Shown: positions 33,001 to 43,810 of the stretch, in pieces
Layout: every line of letters starts with the position of its first letter
Numbering within the stretch: the stretch's first letter is position 1
Origin: Hanleya hanleyi
Lineage: Eukaryota > Mollusca > Polyplacophora > Lepidopleurida > Hanleyidae
NCBI GenBank assembly: GCA_036873755.1
Contig: JAVTVY010016051.1
Span: 1-64,000, forward strand
DNA: 64,000 bases
Direction of reading: 5' to 3'
The notes under the pieces: model-generated
What the model was told of the DNA's origin: nothing
Seen by the model: the letters and a program-made list of their open reading frames with translations, nothing else
The model's database searches: none
Position numbers and translations under genes: made by a program

Positions 33001-36000
33001 AGCATAAGTACATGTAACTGTATCATCATGATCACGAATGGACGGCGAGACATTAAACATGGAGAGGAATTTCAGCAGCCAGATGATGGATCTGGAAGCT
33101 TGACAATAACTCTCGCTAAAACAGGCTAAAGAAATACATGAATTCCAATCACAATAGGAGGCCTTTGCTACGTAATTTTTATGATGGGAGTTAATTAGCG
33201 ATTTGTTAAAGTGATCATAAACCTGAGGTAAAGTTTCCATCAAATGAAAGACCTTTGGAAATTGTGTGAAAATATATTTATTGTAATTTTTTATGATTTT
33301 ATTACACAGAGTAAACTGCAAATAAAGCATGGTATTCTATGGTAGTCTGTTGCAATCATATTTAGGTCCAGTGACGTCACACTGCCTTAATACATATATC
33401 AAACTGTGTATGCACTTTCCAATGCTTGATTCAAGCTTAAGGTGTGTATACTTTGAGTTTCAACACACTCACTGTTCCAATGTGCGTGTTTCTCCAAAAT
33501 CTGGGAAATTAAATGCAATATTCAAATTGACTTGACACTTATGAGTTACCATCTCCCAGATTTTGGTGAAACATGCACATTGGAGAGAGAGAGAGAATTA
33601 AGGTTTAACGTCGCATTCAGCATGCACATTGGAACAGTGAGTCTGTGTTGAAACTCATATACACACCTTAAGCTTGAATCAAGCATTGAAATATATGTAT
33701 TAAGGCAGTGTGACGTCACTGGACCTAAATATGATTGCAACAGACCACCATAGAAATTAGAATACAATGCTTTATTTGCAGTTTACTCTGTGTAATAAAA
33801 TCGTAAAAAATTACAATACATGTAAATATTTTTCCACACAGTTTCCAGTCGTCTTCCATTTGATGGAAACTTTACTTGAGGGTTTATGATCACTTTAACT
33901 TTTCTTTGCCATGTTTAATGTGCAATAATAAACTTGTTTTTCTGTGAGATGCAGAAAGCGACGATTTTCAAACATCGAGTATGTATACCATTGATGCAGG
34001 ACGGAAAGGGATTGTTTGATATTAAGGTTAGAGGGCAAGGTCACTGGGGCCCCAAATCATAGAAGGGCTAAACATAATTGATCTGTCAGGGCTAATATTG
34101 TGCTATTTTCAATTTCGAGGATACAGATTACACTCAATTTTTAGGTATAAGCTTACCTTCAATAACCAAAATTTAATGAGTTTCATGACCATGATGACAG
34201 CCATGATCTATGGTTTGAAAAGTTGCGTAAGCTGCATATCCAATGTTACTCCACTCGCGTATCCATTTGGTCAATTCCAATTCAATTCCATTAAACTTTT
34301 ACTTTTTGTTCCGTCATACATGTATAATTGATACTCATTCCCCAAGTCATCATTTCTTCATTGATGTATACTGTGCAAGTAGGCAGCCTTGGCCACAAGC
34401 TGTCTCTACAAATGCGAGTTATTTCAATTTGTTTGAAAATCTTCAACTGATTCAATTTTAACTGCATGTCTCTCATGTTACATGAAAAGGGACACAGAAA
34501 ACTGGATCACAACTTGATCCTTAAAAATATCTATGGGATCAGTTTTCAACAAACTGGCAACTGGTTCTATAAATTAGGCAAAACCATACTAAACAGTAGT
34601 CATGACAACAGCAATATAAAGCCACATTATGAGTATACATGTATATGCACATAATTAGAAACAGTACAAAACAACACCAAACACTCGTGTTACATCAATC
34701 GTGTTACAATTTGTCCACCAATTTTGATCCTTCTAGTCACAAAGTCCTATCCTCTTCGTCACAAAGTCATAATACAGTAATGAGTATCTGTGTGCTATTG
34801 AGACTCCTTAACCACATTTTCGTTGGATTACAGTTACTGGTACCATACATGCCATACATGGAATTGACCAGCTCTGACATGTTTGAAGAAGTTTTATTGT
34901 TTTACTTCCATCTGTAACTTTTATAAAATCAGGTCTCAAAATGTTAGCATAACCTGTCATTTCTGGAAATATGTTGTAATGTAAGTGGTTCACAAATCTT
35001 TGAAACAAATTTAAATTACATGTAGTTTTACCTGAGAGATGGAGAGTTCTGAAACATGCCTCATACTTCCCAATTCTCCTAACAAAGGCTAGGGCAGACA
35101 TAAGGAGCTGATGAAAACCTCTCTTTGCTCGAATGATGACAGTGTTTGTGAGTACATTAAAGTGTTTAACTGAAAACAGAAGACAGAATAAAATAGCTAG
35201 AACTTTGAATTGGCACCTGACAGATTCCAGTATAATGGGGACCAAAACGTGGCCCTCAACACTGAAAAATAAACACTGACTATTTTATGTTTTGCATGTG
35301 TTACCTTGACAATGATGGTTTAAGTCTGATTTTGTGAAAGTTTTGAGATAATTGGTCGGTTGTGAGAAAATCTAGAATAGATTTTGTTGCCCCCCCTTCC
35401 ATCTGATAGTTTCTCTGCAGATCACTGCAGGAGGGCTGTGTTCTGCTGCTCTGACTCGAAGCAGGAGCAAAATGTTTCTCTTAATGCAATGTAGTATAAT
35501 TGAATGAACACTCCAGCAGTCCATGTTCATCCGGAATAGCAGAAAAGCTAGTTTTCAATGCAAAAAGTACCCAGTAAATGCAAAGAACGGGTATAGGACG
35601 GACACAAGGTTTGCCAAAGGTTTTCTGTGTAAGTGACGTTTTGACCACACACAACTGAAAATTAATTCTTAGCTTCCACAATGCTTTTTGAAACTATTCA
35701 AAGCATTTCATGCAGATGGCGCATAGTTTTTCTGAGTAAAAGTTTGATTTAACGTGGTTGCTAACGTGATGCTATGGACGGACAAACAGTAACGTTAGCA
35801 ACATTACATCGTCAGAAACGTTTCTTTTTTTGCTATGGAAAGGATGCTTGATGCAAACTATATGATTTCAGAAAGAAATCAGGAGGAAATTTCTTTTGAG
35901 CATGTGGAATGCCTGTTAACCAACCTGCAGGTTAACAAAAATCGAATATTACTGTTGCTAACATTACATTTGGACGGACTTTGTGGACAGACGGACATGC

Positions 36001-39000
36001 CTATTTCGGGGAATTGTCACAAAATCCCAGAATTTACCATGATGAAGATCATATATATGGTTTCTAAGCTCTTATCTACATGTACATGAACTATCAGGCA
36101 AATTGATAACGCCAATGCAATATTTTTACCATGTGTCAGTCATTGCTAACGTGACACATGTGGACGGACATGTATCACGTTAGCAATAAACATGGCACTG
36201 CTAATGTTACATTCAGACAGACACCTTATAAACTGATGATTTAGCTGCAAAAATAAATACTGCAGACTGCTATTATCAACCAACTCTGCTCATTTTGTCA
36301 GTTCTGCCAAGCAAACATAAGAAAGACCTGTATTTGAAACAAAATTTACGTAAATCCTACTTAGTTGTATTGCTAACGTTACTCTGTTGCTAACATTACA
36401 TAAGTGGACGGACACAAAACAAACTGAATTTTCACATTCAATTGCACTTAACATGACTCATCAATTACATTGTTAGTGGAAGTGCTGTGTAGGAAATACA
36501 GAATTACAATGAAATGTTGACTAACTGTGATAGAATAGAGTATAGCTTGAACAATGTTGTTGCTAACGTGACTTTAATTGTGGACGGACATTCTATTAGC
36601 AGTCACGTTAGCAGTTTTTGAAAACCTTATTTTTTATTTACTTTTTAAATATTTTGGTTGATTTTATGTGCCGAATCAGCCACACATAAGAGTTTTCCAT
36701 ACCAAATTCATTAAAAGTATGAGATGATAGTATTGTATGATACAGATGACCAAATTCCAGATGTGGACGGACAATCTTGGAAATTGATCAAGATATTGTA
36801 TTTTCACCATTTGGCTTTGTTGTACACTACAATGATTGCAGTTCAACTTTAAATCACAATTCCACCCCATATCAATATTTTGGAACATTTCAATGCTGAA
36901 AACAATACAGATATAATATATTCTATGTCATTGCAATTTGGTCTCCAAGAAAAGTGGGAATTTTGTCTGTCCTACAACACAGCAATTCGATATTTTCTTT
37001 TCAAATTATTTTGAAAAGTTGTTTGTATATTGCGAACATTTTATGTATTCTTTGTCTACAATCCATATACTTTCATTTAGAATGAAACTCAGAACAATTC
37101 TGCAAGTGTTTCACTAAATTTAGGGCTTGAGAAAAAAATAATGTCTTTGGCCCCCTTTATAATGAAATCTGTCACCTGTAACATTGCATCAGCTCTTTAA
37201 GGTTATTCACCCATATAATAATCATTCATTTTTAACAGTGCCCACTCCCTGTTGCCATGGTATCCCATTCACAATTACAGAGTAACTGTTCCCATATTTT
37301 TCAGCAGCTGGTGGAGTTGTTATTAACTTGCCAACTGTAAGCTTATCCATCATCACAAAATAAACATAATGAGAGCATCTAAAAAAATATATATATATTT
37401 TTTCAGAAATTATAATCACTAACTTTATTAGTACATGAACTGTGAAGAAACTTGTATACTCCTCCACTCCTCCTAAGGGGTCACGTCCAATTAATGGAAG
37501 CACTTTCTCGATGCCTTCGAGATGGATCGAGAAATTTCTTGGTTGAAACCGGGACTCCTGACGATGTCTCCCGGTTTGTTCCCGGGTCTATCTCGATTGA
37601 AACGTCCCAGTTTTCGAGATGGATACGAAACGGATCGGTAATCTCGAAGGGGGTCCCGGTTTGTTTATAAATGTCAGTGTTTTGTTGCACTTAAATTGGT
37701 CGTTTCTTAGTTTTCATGCGATCAGAGTGTTGTGCGGGCACCATATTTTGGGGAGCGATCGTCGTATAAGCATGTCGCAGCCTAAACTAGAACTTCGTGT
37801 TATTATATGTTTAAGCGATATATCCATGATCTGAATCCAATTGAGAGAATACGTTTCATTTATCTATATAAATTAAAAATATAAAATTGAATGATTTTCT
37901 CACACACTGATTGTATACCGGACTAATATCTGACACGGAATAAATGACACATCAACTGGATATAATCTGAATAATATGATATGAAAGCGTGCTATAATTA
38001 TTATTCCATAAAATTGTTTTAAACCAAACATGGATCGTTTCAACCGAAAAATGAAGTGTTTCACCGGTGTTATAACCTCGGTGTGTAATTTGTTTCATAA
38101 TTTTGTATTATTCATTGCCGATTCCATTTTACTAAGAATTACTGTCTTGAAATATAATTCAAGTACGGAGGTTGTTGATTCTGGTATAAGCTTACCTGGT
38201 AGAGGTTAGCGGAAATAATGACAATCGGAAGAAGAGGTGTTGATAATTCACACCGCAGTCGGTCTGTGAGAACCGCCGGCTTGAAACAACAGCGAAGAGA
38301 GAGAAGGAAATGAAAGTAATTAGCGCCCGCTTCAGAGTGCAATCAGGCTTTAAATCAACGTTCATGTACATTTCACTACCACAAGAACACGTGAAGTCAG
38401 TGTGAAAGCTTATATGGAATGCTCAAACACTTTGATTGCGCGTTTATGTTTATATTATCCGGTTTCCAATGCATTACCAGCCGCCCATGGTCTTAAAAGC
38501 TGCTGTATTTCTGAAAACCAGGGAAATCTTTGAAAAGACGTGGTACAATAATTTTTCAAGTCCGGATCCTATCAAATAAGTAATATCAAGCAAAACCTCC
38601 CATTTCGATATACTTTCAGAAGAACATATGGACTTTTTTTCCAGACTTGTAGAATTTATTACAATAAAGTGTTTCAAATTCTGAAACAGGTTCGAAATAA
38701 TTTACACAGAATAATAATGAGCCAACTTATGTAATTCAATATTTGGTGATGTTTTTTTTTACCTTTCCATACATAAACGTTGCGATGTCAGAGCATGTAT
38801 GCGACAGATCTCTGGATGGAATAACAAAATAATGTTAAAAGAATTATGTTTAATGTACTTCATTATCCATGGCTTTTAAATGCATATGTACTCACCGAGA
38901 TTAGTCTCGCTGCCACAGAGAAGTACATATAGAGCAACCATACGTCTTCCGAGAAATCGAGAAACCGTCTCGATCGATTGGACGTGACCCCTAACATGCC

Positions 39001-39861
39001 TAATGGAGGAGTTACACTGTGTGAATTCAGATCATAAAGGATACAGGCTTACTAGTTAGGGACAGCTGTAATACACCAGTACCATAGTCCCCATGAGCCT
39101 GTTGTACAGCAGCTTTCACACAGTTATACACCTCCTTACTGGTCAAACTTCTCTCACATTGTCTCTCATCTTCATAAACGATTTCACACAGCAAATATCT
39201 GTTAGATAAAGAATTAGGAATCAATTGTAATGTCAGACCAAGCAGCACTTCAACATGAGTGATATATAAGGTGAGATGGGGACAATTTATCAGTTATCAC
39301 ACCTGGAGATAAGGTACTGCCCTATTGAGGATACAGCAGGCATGAAGGATGGCGTGTGGGGGGGGGGGAGGAGGGGGGCTATTATGAAAATATACAGTTT
39401 TAAGAGTAGAAATCATTGATATACATGTAGTAGGTTTATCACACGTTTACTAAGCTTGTTTATTTTCAGTAATTCAGTGTCTAATCATTGCCAAACGTGA
39501 TGCAACTACCCCAGCTGACTCATGGCAAAGTTTAATACGCGGCATGTGTTATCACTTTGATGGTCTGTGGCAAGGTTAGCAGGCTACGGTAAAGAGACAC
39601 TTAAGGACAACATTGACGTATTACAAACTTGTCCCCTTCTTCATATTTATAAGCAACAAGTGGATAGGACTCTGGTTATCAAACTACACTGAGAATGCAG
39701 TCTGGCGTTTCCCGATATCAATTTTGAACAAATGTCAAATAGGCTGCTGACGCATGAACAGCTATATTTTCTGGCATAGATTTCTGGGTAAATAGTAGGA
39801 ATGGTTCAGCTTATTGAACTGACTATAAGAATACTTATTACCTTTTCTTAAATCGTACCAT
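29913..39861 (-). CDS. POP5: POP5, protein subunit of RNase P and RNase MRP (complete, five exons)
   Basis: Five exons on the minus strand (39861-39842, 39198-39053, 35169-35032, 32971-32888, 30019-29913) join with matching phases into 495 nt, 164 residues plus stop; human POP5 has 163. The protein begins MVRFKKRYLLCEIV and contains VIIRAKRGFHQLLMSALAFV, FRTLHLSGGTIRSCHKFLVK and YHRQQLPCLLAQC, which follow the POP5 family in order. POP5 is a small core subunit of the nuclear ribonucleoproteins that cut tRNA 5' leaders (RNase P) and process rRNA (MRP). Every junction is GT-AG. Introns are about 0.64, 3.9, 2.1 and 2.9 kb and hold a Harbinger-like element, a foldback and a TGACCTTTGACC array. 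The gene converges on TYW1. Confidence 0.93.
30020..31079. other. POP5 intron 4, left part
   Basis: Non-coding for POP5. Contains ACAAGAGCCCAAGGGGCTTC near 30560, a phrase typical of one border of mollusc tandem-core elements, and a 54-codon plus-strand open stretch (30764-30925) discussed as a possible exon. Confidence 0.4.
31080..32850 (+). mobile_element. tandem array with TGACCTTTGACCTTGACC, ~115-bp unit, ~12 copies
   Basis: GGGGTCACAGTGACCTT, TGACCTTTGACCTTGACCTA and TTTTGGTATGTGACACATCG alternate with TAATGATTTCCTGATTTTG. The array closes with ggacggacagacagacagac and a hairpin at 32826-32848 (TACGTCCGCC-TTT-GGCGGGCGTA). Same plan as the element at 6118-7625, so probably pearl/Helitron-like. 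It occupies most of POP5 intron 4. Each unit carries direct repeats of AGGTCA (reverse). Confidence 0.7.
32888..32971 (-). CDS. POP5: POP5 exon 4
   Basis: 84 nt, acceptor tttcag, donor gtatgt. Encodes GTIRSCHKFLVKYHRQQL and CLLAQCQTE, corresponding to the human GTIRTCQKFL segment. Confidence 0.92.
33205..33900. mobile_element. large foldback, ~300-bp arms
   Basis: 33207-33508 is repeated in reverse at about 33553-33900, for example AAAGTGATCATAAACCT versus AGGGTTTATGATCACTTT, TTGCAATCATATTTAGGTCC versus GGACCTAAATATGATTGCAA, and CAGTGACGTCACACTGCC versus its reverse. Spacer about 45 bp. The right arm has small deletions and one insertion (33584-33620). It lies in POP5 intron 3. Confidence 0.85.
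33572..33633. mobile_element. 37-bp SINE-tail insertion with 13-bp target duplication
   Basis: CATGCACATTGGA occurs at 33572-33584 and 33621-33633 around gagagagagaattaaggtttaacgtcgc-type sequence. The left foldback arm has the target once only, which marks this as an insertion after the arms formed. Confidence 0.7.
33901..35031. other. POP5 intron 3 remainder
   Basis: No coding or repeat structure supported apart from the adjacent foldback. AT-rich. Confidence 0.4.
35032..35169 (-). CDS. POP5: POP5 exon 3
   Basis: 138 nt, acceptor tttcag, donor gtaaaa. Encodes KHFNVLTNTVIIRAKRGF and FVRRIGKYEACFRTLHLS, the core alpha/beta fold of the family. Confidence 0.93.
35755..36615. repeat. TTGCTAACGTGAC...GTGGACGGACA phrase cluster
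   Basis: TTGCTAACGT or its reverse and GGACGGACA recur paired at about 35760-35815, 35950-35995, 36145-36185, 36370-36415 and 36560-36615, often in opposite orientations. The intervening sequence is unrelated. Located in POP5 intron 2. Confidence 0.65.
36616..37473. other. POP5 intron 2, no structure seen
   Basis: AT-rich sequence without a supported feature. Confidence 0.4.
37474..38994. mobile_element. Harbinger-like TIR element, 1515 bp
   Basis: GGGGTCACGTCCAAT at 37477 is matched by ATTGGACGTGACCCC ending at 38991, and both are bordered by TAA (37474-37476, 38992-38994). A 3-bp TWA duplication fits PIF/Harbinger. Near the left end there is a cluster of TCGAGATGGATCGAGAAA-type phrases partly mirrored at the right end (CGAGAAATCGAGAAACCG). 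No transposase or Myb-like ORF is visible. It lies in POP5 intron 2, just beyond exon 2. Confidence 0.8.
39053..39198 (-). CDS. POP5: POP5 exon 2
   Basis: 146 nt, acceptor taacag, strong donor gtaagc. Encodes RYLLCEIVYEDERQ, YNCVKAAVQQAHGDYGTG and LQLSLT; one base at each end completes split codons. Confidence 0.92.
39842..39861 (-). CDS. POP5: POP5 exon 1 (start codon)
   Basis: Only 20 coding bases: ATG and five more codons (MVRFKK) plus two bases of Arg, then donor gtaata. Too short for ORF scans; identified because MVRFK is the family N-terminus and the phase fits exon 2 exactly. Confidence 0.88.
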
Positions 39862-40127
39862 GTCTTGGGTTTTTTCGAAATGAATAAAAATTGTTCTTTT
39901 TACTTCCACGCACGGTGATACTCGCCACTAACAAAACCACGTGAAGATGTAGCTCGTTGAAAATTACCCTAGGGTATTGCGTTGTAAGACTTCCCCTAAT
40001 AAAATGCCCCGGGTATTCTGGAGTTAGAAGGTGGCAGAGCCAATAGTGCACCATGTCCAGTCTATATTGGCTGTCGTTCTGGAAACTTATTATGGTTCGA
40101 CGACGACGACGAAACGGGGAATCAATC
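39862..40127. promoter_or_regulatory. POP5 5' flank, likely promoter region
   Basis: The ~270 bp between the POP5 start codon and the 3' end of LINE A must hold the POP5 5' UTR and proximal promoter. No clear TATA box is seen; gacgacgacgacg near 40100 is a short trinucleotide run. Assignment rests on position only. Confidence 0.35.
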
Positions 40128-40332
40128 AATAAAACAATACAATACAATACGTTTATTGCACGACTCGTAAAATGGTACAAGTATGGCAAACAATATAATT
40201 ACTATGGTACTATAGCAACGTAGTAATTATTAGTTAGTATGGTTTTAACCAACAATGTGAGTTAGTAATAATTCTTGGAAAATCCTAGAAAATAACGTAG
40301 GAGTTGCCGGTGTGTTGATGTGGAAACTCTAA

Positions 40333-40893
40333 TTAAGAAGTGTCCAGCCGGTTTTTTGATGGAGGGTTAAGGCGGAGCCTTGACTGGTACATTTGGTGTA
40401 CCAATCTTGCTATTTTTGAAGCATTGTCTCTGTGGGGATTTAATATAGATTTAACTTTTATAATTTCCGGATGATGTGAGAGTCGGTTACCGTGGATAAT
40501 TTGGTTTATATAATGTCTATGTTTGTTATGTCGAGGACAGTATAGCAAGAAGTGTACTTCATCTTCTACTACATTTTGGGTACAGTAGCGACAGATCCGG
40601 TCACATCTTGGGGTGTTTTTATACCTACCGGTCTCTATTTCGAGTTTGTGACAGCTGATTCGTAGTTTTGTTATTGTTCGTCTATGATCCGGGTTTTGTA
40701 TATTTTCTAGGTAATCCTGCAATTTATATTCTTCATATATGGTTGAGAGGAGAGTCAGTTTACCAGATTGGGTGTGCTCTTGAACTTTTTTGAGGAAATA
40801 GTTTTTGTAGTCTTGCTTCAGCTGCAATTTCATTTGGTGGTAGTATCTATTCTTCTGAAACTTAGTCATGTTTTTTATATCACCAGTTGCCAA
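40333..40893 (-). pseudogene. LINE A C-terminal domain with Cys/His knuckle
   Basis: In the same frame as the preceding segment, so the TAA is the only break between them. Contains CDRICRYCTQN and DEVHFLLYCP, a CxxxCxxC...HxxxxC arrangement typical of the C-terminus of several LINE groups. Confidence 0.8.
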
Positions 40894-40974
40894 GTTCGCG
40901 GCATTCTTGAACTTGGCAACTGTTGTTTTCCAGTTCTGGTTACCAGAGGCATAAGCATCTTTAAGAAGCGTATT

Positions 40975-41820
40975 TTATGTGTTTTGGAGTCGTTCGTCGT
41001 ATTTCAGAGCAGCCATGAGGATGTCGAAGTGAAGGGGAAAAAGTCCAAGTTCTGCTCGGCATGCAAGGGAATGTGTCCGACGAGAAGATCCGAGGGCCAT
41101 TTTACAAAATTTTAGTTGAATTTGTTCTGAATGTGTTTTATTTAGTTTTTCAATGCTAATCCAGAAGTTTTTTGTGTTCTTGAGCAGTTTTTCCTCTAAT
41201 CCCCATATCTCACAGTTATACAATAGAATAGGTTTAATTAAGGACTGGAAGAGTTTAACTTGGATGTTTATTGGGAATTCACTATCATTTGATACTTTCC
41301 GTATTTTATACAATGCCTTCTGAGCTCTTTGCTTTAAATCAAGTGCAGTGTCTGTGAACTGGCCTTTGTCGTTCAAAGTAGTCCCAAGGTATCGGTAGGA
41401 TTGAACTATTTGAAGTGTTGTATCACCTATCTGGAAAATAGGAGATAAGTTTTTCTTCCGTTTCCGCTGTTGTAGAATCATTACTTTAATTTTATCAGTA
41501 TTCATGTTGAGATGCCAGGTGCTACAGTATAGTTTTAGTTGATTAAGGATATTTTGCAAACCACCCTCAGATTTCGACATTATTACCAAATCATCTGCAT
41601 ACATTAGGTGTGATATAGCCTCTTTATGTAATAAGGGCGAGTCATTTTCCGTGTGGTTGAACTGGAGGTCATGAACGAATACGTTAAAGAGGGTAGGACT
41701 GAGGTTGTCTCCCTGGCGGACTCCCACCAAGCTTTCTAATTTAGGCGAGCGAGTTGTTTTGCTTAACTTGAAGTACTGTTTTTGTATGCATGTCTTTAAT
41801 GAGTTTGTAGAATTTTCCAC
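40975..41820 (-). pseudogene. LINE A reverse-transcriptase catalytic part
   Basis: Encodes VGVRQGDNLSPTLFNVFVHD and HLMYADDLVIMSKS with the YADD catalytic motif, then the thumb (RYLGTTL, LLYNCEIWG). It stops at a single in-frame TAA at 40975-40977; reading continues in the same frame beyond it. The fingers are separated from it by a deletion near 41850. Confidence 0.88.
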
Positions 41821-41904
41821 GAACTCCTATTCGAAGGAGCTTCAAGAACAGACCGTTGTGCCAAACCGAGTCGAATAATTGTTTCTTTTTCTTAACATAT
41901 TTAT

Positions 41905-43164
41905 CTATAAGAGTAGAAATAATGTAAAGATTGTCTGTTGTTCTTCTGGAAGGATGTTACTTTCTTCCAGAAAGTTTGAAAGTCTGTTATTTAGGAGTTT
42001 AGTGAAAAGTTTGCTGAGACTGTTCAGGATAGTGATTCCCCTATAATTTGATACTTCTCCTTTGGCGCCTTTTTTATGAACTGGAACTATGTAGCCCTGG
42101 GCCCACATCGATGGAAAAATTCCAGCCTGCAGGATACAATTAAACAAGTTGGTGATAGGAGAAAGAAGAGACAGTTGCCCGTATTTTAACATTTCATTTG
42201 TTAGCCTATCAGGACCGGCTGATTTGTTATTTTTTAGAGTTTTAATAGCCGCTTTTATTTCACTTAAGGATATTGGCTCAGAAAGATTGTTATTTCCATG
42301 ATCAGACTGTTCTAGGGTATTTATTTCCTCTTTCACTTCACCATCGGTACAGTTTGACTGATTTTGGTGGTTAATGGTGTCAAAATGTTTGTATAATTCA
42401 GAAAGAGGTGGGCCAGATGCGGGATTCAATGTATCGATATTCTCGAGTGATTGTACGAGGGTCCAAAATTCTTTACTGTTGGTGCTGCTCAGATTTCTTA
42501 AATTATCAATGATAGTTTGTTTGTAGATCCTCTGTTTTCTTTTTACGAGTTTCTGGTAGTCTTTTTTAGTTTTATTGTACGACTGTCGGAGTTGTGAATT
42601 CCAGGGATTACTGGAGAGTTGTTTGCCTAAACTGATCACTAGTTTACGAGTATCTCTGCAGTCTTGGTCAAAATACGGTTTAGACTTTCGTCGTTTTTTA
42701 TGGCGTTTGGGGTTAGAGTTCAGTAGTGCGAAGGAGCATGGGTTGAGTGACGAGATTGATTTGAGGAATATATCAGTGAGTTGGCTATTAGCTTCGTCAA
42801 TATTCAGTTGAGTGGCTGGGATATCCTTTGTCATAAAGTCGGAAATAGAGGTTATTGCATCTTGTGATAGTAGTGAAAGTTGATAGTGATATTGGTTTTC
42901 AGAAGTGAGCTTAGGTAAGCGCGTGGGCACTGGAAAGATTTCTATAGGATTAGCATTTTGTTGTCTGTCAACACAGTAGTCAAGGTTACATGTAATTTGA
43001 CAATGCCTTGATAAATAAATTAGGGGTTTGATTTGCATGCACCAAATAGAGGGGAGTAGTGCTTCGCTACAGATGAACAAGTCGATAGCACTACTTCCTC
43101 TGCAGTCATGGTATGTATAATTTCCAAGGGTGTCACCAGGAGTTCTGCCATTGAGGATACGCAT
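41905..43164 (-). pseudogene. LINE A endonuclease end and reverse-transcriptase start
   Basis: About 419 codons open. Contains the endonuclease end (DCRGSSAIDLFICSE), a basic linker, then reverse-transcriptase blocks KNNKSAGPDRLTNEM and PVHKKGAKGEVSNYRGITIL. It ends early after ILPEEQQ because a small deletion shifts the frame. Confidence 0.85.
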
Positions 43165-43204
43165 CTGCGAAGAAACGCATAAGGAAAGAAGTTGAATATT
43201 GTCA

Positions 43205-43810
43205 ATGTCTCAGGACCGGACCATGCAAATCTAAATTATTTCTGAACAACTGGGAATCAGAGACGTAGTCCTCAGGAAGAACTATATATTCACTTGAATC
43301 ATTTGCTATGAAATCTTGCATCCCTTTTAATCGGGAGTTGAAGTCTCCCATGAGAAGGACATCTCCTTCGGAACTGAATTTGGTTAAATTATCTTCTAAC
43401 TGAGCAAACTGATCATCAAAATAGGACGAGTCACCCGGGGGAATATAACAGGTAGAGATAAATAGATCTCTCCTACAACCCAGAAACTTGGAGTCTAACT
43501 TAATCCAGATGGAGTCCGGTGTTTTCAGTGATATGTAGAGAGCTTCGTGAAGACACTTTCTATACAGGAGGATTATCCCACCAGCTTTCCTACCGGCTGC
43601 ACACTTCCTACCCCTCGCTGGTACAAAAATATATCTAAAGTCCTGGAGATAAATTTCTTACACTCCTCTTCATCTATAATCCATGTCTCTACGAAGCCAA
43701 TTATATCATATAGTCCTTTAGATGAGCAGAAAATAAGTCATCTGCCATCTTGTTTTTCAGTCCGTCAATATTCCAACAGCTTAGATTCAACATTGGTATT
43801 TGTATGCTAA
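43205..43810 (-). pseudogene. LINE A endonuclease domain, frameshifted
   Basis: Starts LNLSCWNIDGLKNKM and later reads DVLLMGDFNSRLKG (about 43333-43362), the GDFN motif of APE-type endonucleases, but in different frames. Several indels separate the pieces, so no functional nuclease is encoded. Confidence 0.75.

Larger units (their letters stand above)
40128..43810 (-). mobile_element. LINE A: decayed non-LTR retrotransposon
   Basis: Read on the minus strand it contains an apurinic-type endonuclease, reverse transcriptase and a C-terminal Cys/His knuckle, and ends in an AATAAA-containing tail of (TATTG) repeats at about 40128-40160. Broken by several frameshifts in the endonuclease, two small deletions in the reverse transcriptase and one in-frame TAA. 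The combination fits the I/Jockey/CR1-like groups; the clade was not assigned. No gag-like ORF1 was seen upstream. Confidence 0.85.

Noticed and set aside
40768..41115. 115-codon plus-strand frame over LINE A
   Set aside because: Antisense shadow of the LINE A reverse-transcriptase and C-terminal region.
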